Assembly: GCA_964434575.1 (NCBI GenBank)
Contig: CAYSWB010000014.1
Span: 1-39,039 of the forward strand
Direction of reading: 5' to 3'
DNA from: DAORHV01 sp964434575
GTDB lineage: Bacteria > Patescibacteriota > Gracilibacteria > Peribacterales > Peribacteraceae
Length of the DNA: 39,039 bases
Part shown: piece by piece, positions 34,553 through 39,039 of the stretch
Position numbering within the stretch: position 1 is the stretch's first letter
Layout of the letters: each line of letters begins with the position of its first letter
Notes under the pieces: generated by a model
Told to the model about the DNA's origin: nothing
Databases searched by the model: none
What the model saw: only the letters and a program-made list of their open reading frames with translations
Made by a program: the position numbers and the translations under genes

Positions 34553-34997
34553 AAAACTCCGGGCTGCCGGTGTCGCTGATGCCGCGGCGCAGGTCGTCGC
34601 GCGCTTTTTCGGCCAGTTGCTCGTAACGCTTCTTCACGTGCGCCAGCTCGCGCGGGGTCAGTTCTTCCAAATCCATGAGCGCGTTGTGACCCTTGGTCGC
34701 GCGGATGAGTTCATCCAGCTTGATCTGCAGCGCCTGCGTGTCTCGGTTCTGGGTATTCTGGATCAGGAACACCATCAGGAACGTGATGATGGTGGTGGCG
34801 GTGTTGATGACCAGCTGCCAGGTATCGCTGAAGCCGAACATGGGCCCCGTGACCAGCCAGACGGTGATGACCGTGACCGCCATGAGGAACGCAACCGGGT
34901 GTCCGGTGAACGCCGACGTCCATTTGGCGAACGAGAGGAAGAAGCCGGCCTTTTTCTTGTTGTGTCTGGAGAGCGAGGCGAGGGGGTGCTGAGGCAT
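34551..34997 (-). CDS. Low-affinity iron permease family protein
   Basis: A 148-residue protein with two membrane helices (about 35-52 and 62-82). It carries T-G-P-M-F-G-F-S-D-T-W-Q-L-V-I-N-T and F-L-I-Q-N-T-Q-N-R-D-T, the conserved core of the low-affinity iron permease (Fet4-related, PF04120) family, followed by the L-Q-I-K-L-D-E-L-I-R-A helix. Bacterial members are short like this one. Iron transport in bacteria is inferred from the yeast relative. A TACAAT six bases before the ATG (35004-35009) suggests its own leaderless transcript, though it is only 15 bases after the next gene upstream. Confidence 0.9.
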   Translation of the reverse strand: MPQHPLASLSRHNKKKAGFFLSFAKWTSAFTGHPVAFLMAVTVITVWLVTGPMFGFSDTWQLVINTATTIITFLMVFLIQNTQNRDTQALQIKLDELIRATKGHNALMDLEELTPRELAHVKKRYEQLAEKARDDLRRGISDTGSPEF

Positions 34998-35003
34998 GCG
35001 GCG

Positions 35004-35009
35004 ATTGTA
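35004..35009 (-). promoter_or_regulatory. -10 element of the low-affinity iron permease family gene
   Basis: On the minus strand TACAAT lies exactly six bases before the ATG at 34997. No good -35 is seen, because this is the junction with the upstream gene. Confidence 0.4.
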
Positions 35010-35012
35010 CCC

Positions 35013-36107
35013 TTACTTGGGTTGCAGCTGCTTGTTCAGTTCTTCGGTGACGATTTCCATGATCCGCTCGCGCGTCAGGAAGGTGGCCATGCCGTTGTAG
35101 TAGCGCGGCGGGCCGCCGATGATGTTGCCGCCGCCCCAATTGGCCTTCAGCAGCTTCTCATCGGTCACGCCCTGCGATTGCTTCATCAGCAGTTCCACCG
35201 CGCTGAGGCGGGCCCAGACCGGGTTCATGTCGAAGTCATTCACGAATCCGGTGAGCTTGATGGTCCATTTGCCGCGGCCGTCGTGGAACACGATGCATGC
35301 GCAGTCTTTTTCCTTCAGGTGGTTGAGGATGGTGAACTCCACCTCGTAAATGCCGGAGTCCGCTGCCTGGAAGAACCGCACTTCCTGGCCGTTTTCCAGC
35401 GCGCGTTTTTCGCCTGCCACCTGTACCACCGGCGTGTCCAGCGCGTCGCGGTAGAAGGCGAACTCGTCGAATTTGCGCAGGGCGCTTTCGGTGTAATCGG
35501 TGAAGTCGATGGTCTCCCAGCGCCCGCGCGCCTTGGTGGTGCGCTCGTCCTGCAGCAGCCAGTTCAGACGCCGCCGCGCGTCGGCCACGGTTTCGTCGGA
35601 CAGGCCCGTGAGTTCTTCGTAGCCCAGGCCGTAGGCGTCGATGTTTCCTTCCACGATGAACAGCGGCTGCACGCGGCGGAAAATACGGTCGTCGTTGGCG
35701 ACCACGTCGGCGTTGAGCAGCGCCCACTCCGCGAATGTCGTGTCGCCGTCGGGGTCGTTGGCGATGATGAGGTTGCCGGTGGCGGTGATGATGCGGGTGC
35801 GCGCCAGATTGATGCCCTGCACGCAGGCGGAGTCGGTTATCTGCCGGACGCAGTCATCATGGTGATCCAGCGAGAAGATGCCGCGCTTTTTGTCGTAGTA
35901 CGGTCCTTTGGCGGCGCCGTCCACGTACACCGTGTCGTGAGGGTGCCCCGGGTGCTCGAGATCCGCTCGCGTTTTCGCCATGCCGCGGACGGTGATCACG
36001 CGGTTGCCTTTGTCCCGCAGGTCGCGGCGATAAATGGACTTGTGGCGGGCGCCATCGAAATTCGTATGGTCCACGGCGTAGCGATCCGGCATCAGGCGGG
36101 TGCTCAT
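35013..36107 (-). CDS. Unassigned DHH-motif protein
   Basis: A 364-residue cytosolic protein that I cannot place securely. It has F-S-L-D-H-H-D-D at 78-85 and A-N-D-P-D-G-D-T at 116-123. These resemble motifs III (DHH) and I (DPDGD) of the DHH phosphoesterase superfamily (RecJ, GdpP, NrnA), but in the reverse order, with a possible motif II Asp in Y-V-D-G at 61-64. This could mean circular permutation, or chance similarity. The C-terminal part ends with a G-G-G-N-I-I-G-G-P-P stretch similar to glycine-rich substrate loops of DHHA1 domains. The start at 36107 is chosen by the initial M-S-T-R and the promoter at 36114-36143; the longer frame to 36563 is a shadow of the DUF11 gene. Confidence 0.6.
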   Translation of the reverse strand: MSTRLMPDRYAVDHTNFDGARHKSIYRRDLRDKGNRVITVRGMAKTRADLEHPGHPHDTVYVDGAAKGPYYDKKRGIFSLDHHDDCVRQITDSACVQGINLARTRIITATGNLIIANDPDGDTTFAEWALLNADVVANDDRIFRRVQPLFIVEGNIDAYGLGYEELTGLSDETVADARRRLNWLLQDERTTKARGRWETIDFTDYTESALRKFDEFAFYRDALDTPVVQVAGEKRALENGQEVRFFQAADSGIYEVEFTILNHLKEKDCACIVFHDGRGKWTIKLTGFVNDFDMNPVWARLSAVELLMKQSQGVTDEKLLKANWGGGNIIGGPPRYYNGMATFLTRERIMEIVTEELNKQLQPK

Positions 36108-36113
36108 AGGGGC

Positions 36114-36143
36114 ATATGCTCCGCTTTTTCGTATGTCTGTCAA
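36114..36143 (-). promoter_or_regulatory. Possible promoter of the DHH-motif gene
   Basis: On the minus strand perfect TTGACA (36143-36138), 18 bases, GCATAT (36119-36114), six bases before the ATG. The -35 is strong and the -10 poor. Confidence 0.4.
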
Positions 36144-36219
36144 TACTGGCCGACAGGCCGTCGTTGACTTTTTTGCCCGCCGATAACACTCTGCGTCTAC
36201 ATTTTCCCCTCCGTTTTTC

Positions 36220-37035
36220 ATGAAGTCTTCCTTCTTTCGCCTGGCCGTCGCCGGCACCATGTTCCTTTCCGGCGCAGGCATCGCCCTCGCCGCTCCTCCG
36301 CGCGCCGATCTGGACGTGCAGATGACCGCTCCCGCCACCTCCAACATCTCGCAGGCCGCGACGTACACCGTCACGGTGAAGAACCTGGGTCCCAACACCG
36401 CCGAGAACGCCCGCGTCACCGTCACGCTGCCGCTGACCAGCACCAGCCCGCAGGTGTACGTCTTGGGCAACTTGTCCGGCATCGACAGCCGTTGCACCGT
36501 CGTGTCCAACGCGTTGTCCTGCACGCTCGGCACCCTCAGGAAGGGCAAGAGCGCCACGTTCACCTACGGCTTCGCCGCCCCGGTGTCGACCAAGACCTTG
36601 GAGATGACCGCGGTCGGTGTCTCCAACACGAATGACCACGTTTCCGGCAACAACAGCGACTCCGTGGTGCCGAACCTGGTCTACCCGTCCCGCCCGCTCA
36701 CGACCGCGAACATCCGTAACTCGCACTGCACGGGCACGAACCTTTCCTCGTACTTCGAGTGCGCGCTGTTCCCCAGCTCCATTTCCACCCACGACGTCAC
36801 GTTCAACCTGGATCAGACCATCACCCTGTCCGAGCCCGGTTACACCGGCACCTGGTCCCAGAACGCGGCCAAGACCAGCCTGCATTTCGAATACTTCGAA
36901 GTGACCGGTTCCGGCAGCAGCAAGGTCGCCGAGTTCAACGGTTGGGCCATCAACGGAGCCAACTGCTTCGATGGCATGACCACGTTCTTCCCGGCCAGCA
37001 CGTACGTCAGCCCGTACCACGTCTGCGTCCAGTAA
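36220..37035 (+). CDS. Secreted single-DUF11-domain protein
   Basis: A 271-residue exported protein. A signal peptide (about 1-24, ending A-L-A-A) leads to one DUF11-like domain (about 29-150) with A-T-Y-T-V-T-V-K-N-L-G-P-N-T-A-E-N-A-R-V and G-N-N-S-D at its end, matching the repeats of the giant protein at the left edge. The C-terminal 120 residues form a second, mostly beta domain with three cysteines that I do not recognise. It has no membrane anchor or SLH repeat, so it may be released or bind another surface protein. No sigma70 promoter of good quality is visible; TTGACT at 36164-36169 lacks a matching -10. A terminator follows. Confidence 0.82.
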   Translation: MKSSFFRLAVAGTMFLSGAGIALAAPPRADLDVQMTAPATSNISQAATYTVTVKNLGPNTAENARVTVTLPLTSTSPQVYVLGNLSGIDSRCTVVSNALSCTLGTLRKGKSATFTYGFAAPVSTKTLEMTAVGVSNTNDHVSGNNSDSVVPNLVYPSRPLTTANIRNSHCTGTNLSSYFECALFPSSISTHDVTFNLDQTITLSEPGYTGTWSQNAAKTSLHFEYFEVTGSGSSKVAEFNGWAINGANCFDGMTTFFPASTYVSPYHVCVQ

Positions 37036-37043
37036 AGAGCGCC

Positions 37044-37469
37044 TCACTGCACCGAATCCAAGCCCCGCGAAAGCGGGGCTTTTTGTTCGTTCGCCAAGGC
37101 GCGTTCCACCGCCGCGCGAAGCTCGGCGTCGGTCGGCTTGTGCACCAGCGTAGCGCTTACGGCGTCGTCTCCGCTTTGGTGCGTGTAGGTGTAGTCGTAT
37201 TCGATGTCCGTCAGTTCCACCGGATCGCCGCTGGCATTGGGTACCAAGCCCACATAGATGGCGTTACCGCCGTACGATCCCGCCTCCGGCCCGCCGATGG
37301 CGGCCAACACATAGCCGGGCGTTTCCAGGCCCATCAGCTTGGCGCGCGCGCTCAAATCTTGGTTCACCAGCAGCATGCCGGCTTGCGCGTGCAGCGCGTT
37401 CAAGTCGGGGTTGCCGCAGCCGGCGAGCGCGAGGGTGGCCACGAGCGAGGCGGAGAGGGTGCGTAGCAT
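37044..37469 (-). CDS. Small lipoprotein
   Basis: A 141-residue protein with a short lipoprotein signal: M-L-R-T-L then L-A-L-A-G-C-G, where the cysteine would be lipidated and fix the protein to the membrane. The mature part has no family I know. The start at 37469 is supported by the promoter at 37476-37504 and by the lipobox distance (about 18 residues). The last residues are encoded across the terminator hairpin of the convergent DUF11 gene, and the two stop codons are only eight bases apart. Confidence 0.75.
   Translation of the reverse strand: MLRTLSASLVATLALAGCGNPDLNALHAQAGMLLVNQDLSARAKLMGLETPGYVLAAIGGPEAGSYGGNAIYVGLVPNASGDPVELTDIEYDYTYTHQSGDDAVSATLVHKPTDAELRAAVERALANEQKAPLSRGLDSVQ
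37060..37085 (+). terminator. Terminator of the single-DUF11 gene, inside the lipoprotein gene
   Basis: AAGCCCCGC (37060-37068), GAAA loop, GCGGGGCTT (37073-37081), then TTTT. It lies wholly within the 3' coding end of the lipoprotein gene on the other strand. Confidence 0.88.
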
Positions 37470-37475
37470 GGCTTC

Positions 37476-37504
37476 ATGGTCGCATGCCCGGAGCGTCCGC
37501 GCAA
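37476..37504 (-). promoter_or_regulatory. Promoter of the lipoprotein gene
   Basis: On the minus strand TTGCGC (37504-37499), 17 bases, GACCAT (37481-37476), then six bases to the ATG. It has the same layout as the SLH-thioredoxin and TMEM175-like promoters. Confidence 0.5.
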
Positions 37505-37663
37505 AATTTCCCGCGCATGAAAGCCGGTTTTTCACGCGCATGGCCCTGTTCATCTATCCGGAGATTAAGAACGCTCGACACGCCTTAACCCCGCTCTAAT
37601 CCGGCACCCATACAGTGATGCACGTCGCGACACGACACCTCTCTACTTTTTTCTCTCATCCGT

Positions 37664-38425
37664 ATGAAGCACAAATTCACCGTCGGCGTGATCACCGGCA
37701 TGACCGCGCTCACCGCCGCAGTCCCGCTCGTCGCCCAGATCGCGGGCGCCCAGACCGCCAGTTCCGCCACCGCCACGTCGGTGGCCGCCCAGTTCCGGGG
37801 CGACGTTATGAAATGGACCAGGCCGGCCGCCACCCAGGAGGCCGTGCAGCAGATGATCCAGCGCGACAAGGACTTCCTCGCCAACGTGGACGCCCTCGTC
37901 ACGGTCCAGAAATCCGCCACCCAGGCACACCTGACCGCGCTCGAGGCCGCCGCAACCATCACCGATGACGAGGCCCGCGAGGCCGCGGTGAAGAAGGCCA
38001 ACGAAGATCGCCGCACGGCGGTCGAGACGGCCATAGAGGCCAACGCTTCCCTGAAGTCCGCCATGATCGGCTTCGGAGGTCCGGGCCACCACGGCAAGAT
38101 GATGATGAAGTTCGATCTCTCCGAGAAGCTCGGCATGACCGCCGAGGAGCTGAAGGCAGCCATCGATTCCGGCAAGACCATCGAGCAGATCGCCGAAGAG
38201 AAGGGCGTCGAGCTGCCCGCCAAGGGTGCGTTCAAGATGCGCGGCCCCGGTCACCTGGCTGAAAAGCTGGGCATGACTGAAGACGAGCTGAAGGCAGCCA
38301 TCGAGAGCGGCAAGACCATCGAGCAGATCGCCACCGAGAAAGGCGTGACGCTCCCGGCCCGCCCGATGGGAGGCCGCGGCTTCGGCCCCATGGGCGGCAT
38401 GATGCCCCCGGCCGACGCGCAGTAA
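37664..38425 (+). CDS. Secreted helical protein with two DUF2680-like repeats
   Basis: A 253-residue exported protein. A signal peptide (about 1-30, ending A-G-A-Q) is followed by a helical, Ala/Glu/Lys-rich stretch (about 31-135) likely to form a coiled coil. A Gly/His/Met segment (G-H-H-G-K-M-M-M-K) follows. Two copies of a helical repeat come next at about 150-180 and 200-230: L-G-M-T-x-(E/D)-E-L-K-A-A-I, then S-G-K-T-I-E-Q-I-A and E-K-G-V, similar to DUF2680. The tail is Gly/Met/Pro-rich. The His/Met clusters could bind metal, which is speculation. The start follows a pyrimidine-rich leader without Shine-Dalgarno; the promoter is not obvious. Confidence 0.78.
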   Translation: MKHKFTVGVITGMTALTAAVPLVAQIAGAQTASSATATSVAAQFRGDVMKWTRPAATQEAVQQMIQRDKDFLANVDALVTVQKSATQAHLTALEAAATITDDEAREAAVKKANEDRRTAVETAIEANASLKSAMIGFGGPGHHGKMMMKFDLSEKLGMTAEELKAAIDSGKTIEQIAEEKGVELPAKGAFKMRGPGHLAEKLGMTEDELKAAIESGKTIEQIATEKGVTLPARPMGGRGFGPMGGMMPPADAQ

Positions 38426-38460
38426 ATCAAACGGCAAAGCACGGCACCGGCACGTGAAAA

Positions 38461-38486
38461 GAGGCCTGCCATCCCTGGCAGGCCTC
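38461..38486. terminator. Hairpin terminator between convergent genes
   Basis: GAGGCCTGCCA (38461-38471), a four-base loop, TGGCAGGCCTC (38476-38486): a perfect 11-base stem. TTTTC follows on the minus strand, so it should stop the 106-residue gene; on the plus strand the T-rich tail is weaker. Confidence 0.8.
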
Positions 38487-38509
38487 TGCTGTTCTTTCCT
38501 CACCCTCTC

Positions 38510-38830
38510 TCAGGCGCCGGCTTCGAGCGTATCGATGCGGTCCCAGAAGCAGTGGAGGCACATGATGGCGCCGGGCGGGAAGACCGTGCGGAGGTGGTGC
38601 TCGACGAGCATCCGCACTTCTTCCGGGCATTCCCGAACGCCTTCGCGGACACCCAGCACCTTGGCTTCGCCGATGGGTCCGGTGACTTCCGCGTGGACGC
38701 CGCACCAGTCGAAGGTCATGGGACCGCCGTCCGGGGGGATGTGGTAGGTGAAGTCACCCCGGTCGATGCCCACCTCGGCCGTGTAGGTGTGTCCGTGGAG
38801 GGGGAATGTGATGACGATGTTGTCATCCAT
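38510..38830 (-). CDS. Small protein of unknown function
   Basis: A 106-residue protein that I do not recognise. It has no signal peptide or membrane helix, a beta-rich first half (I-V-I-T-F-P-L-H-G-H-T-Y-T-A-E-V) and a C-L-H-C pair near the C-terminus that might bind metal. It is flanked by a terminator and by a good upstream promoter, which supports it as a real gene. Confidence 0.65.
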   Translation of the reverse strand: MDDNIVITFPLHGHTYTAEVGIDRGDFTYHIPPDGGPMTFDWCGVHAEVTGPIGEAKVLGVREGVRECPEEVRMLVEHHLRTVFPPGAIMCLHCFWDRIDTLEAGA

Positions 38831-38868
38831 TGGACGAACTTTCTCTCAAACAAAGAAAAGATCAGCGT

Positions 38869-38887
38869 GTGAGCGGCTTGCTCACAT
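38869..38887. promoter_or_regulatory. Inverted repeat at the transcript start of the small gene
   Basis: TGTGAGC, five bases, GCTCACA: a perfect 7-base inverted repeat covering the predicted transcript start. The half-sites resemble those of LacI-type operators. It may be an operator or a 5' hairpin. Confidence 0.45.
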
Positions 38888-38891
38888 AGAT

Positions 38892-38919
38892 ACGATAAAA
38901 TATTAAGTCTTTTCGTCAA
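38892..38919 (-). promoter_or_regulatory. Promoter of the 106-residue gene
   Basis: On the minus strand TTGACG (38919-38914), 16 bases, TATCGT (38897-38892), in an AT-rich island. The leader would be about 55 bases. Confidence 0.65.
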
Positions 38920-38944
38920 GTATTTGCCTTGGCATACCCCGGAA

Positions 38945-39039
38945 TCAGGGTTGCAGAACGGTCGCTCCGGTCCACGTCACGCGCTCCAGCGAGTCCAGCA
39001 CGATCATCCAGATCTGCCCGTGTTTGTACTGGAAGGGTT
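38945..39039 (-). CDS. C-terminal end of a truncated gene
   Basis: An open frame on the minus strand enters from the right edge and ends with TGA at 38945. The 30 visible residues (F-Q-Y-K-H-G-Q-I-W-M-I-V-L-D-S...) have a normal protein composition. Too little is present for a function. Confidence 0.5.
   Translation of the reverse strand, partial: PFQYKHGQIWMIVLDSLERVTWTGATVLQP

Overview
The window is a dense, GC-rich (clearly above 55% by eye) bacterial chromosomal segment with 35 protein genes, no RNA genes, no CRISPR array and no insertion sequence. The taxon is inferred only. S-layer-homology (SLH) proteins, many secreted repeat proteins (DUF11, DUF4215), a membrane-anchored anti-sigma system, compact operons and an almost complete lack of Shine-Dalgarno sequences fit a candidate-phylum bacterium with an S-layer, possibly of the Patescibacteria/CPR type such as Peregrinibacteria. 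I see no marker gene that would settle this.

Layout. Positions 1-5762 hold the 3' part of a giant DUF11 surface protein, followed by a VanW-family protein that converges on an FTR1 iron permease. A leftward block runs pstC-pstA-pstB (phosphate ABC transporter without pstS or phoU), then a histidine kinase, then FTR1. Rightward from 12.5 kb are a Phd-Doc toxin-antitoxin pair and an SLH/eight-cysteine/thioredoxin fusion. From 21.0 to 14.5 kb lies a complete leftward tryptophan operon, trpE-G-D-C-F-B-A, ending in a TrpR-family repressor gene. Its promoter carries an inverted repeat resembling the enterobacterial trp operator, so it looks like a closed autoregulatory circuit. Upstream of it are a GT2-like glycosyltransferase and a divergent TMEM175-type channel.

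The region 23.7-31.6 kb is rich in secreted proteins: a Kazal protein with a Gln/Tyr-rich tract, a DUF4331 protein, a two-gene operon (PNPFEG-repeat protein and a DUF4215 cysteine-rich protein) and an SLH-esterase. From 31.6 kb come an EVE/PUA-like protein, an ECF sigma factor with its overlapping membrane anti-sigma gene, a low-affinity iron permease family protein, an unclassified DHH-motif protein, a small DUF11 protein, a lipoprotein, a helical-repeat secreted protein, a small orphan and a truncated gene at the right edge.

Regulatory reading. Many lead genes have sigma70-like promoters whose -10 element ends 6-9 bases before the start codon, so the transcripts would be leaderless or nearly so. 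Internal and leadered genes lack Shine-Dalgarno sequences and often have pyrimidine-rich sequence before the start. The ECF sigma gene has an ECF-type promoter of its own. There is no stretch over 300 bases without a gene; the longer gaps (about 110-200 bases) hold the promoters listed here.
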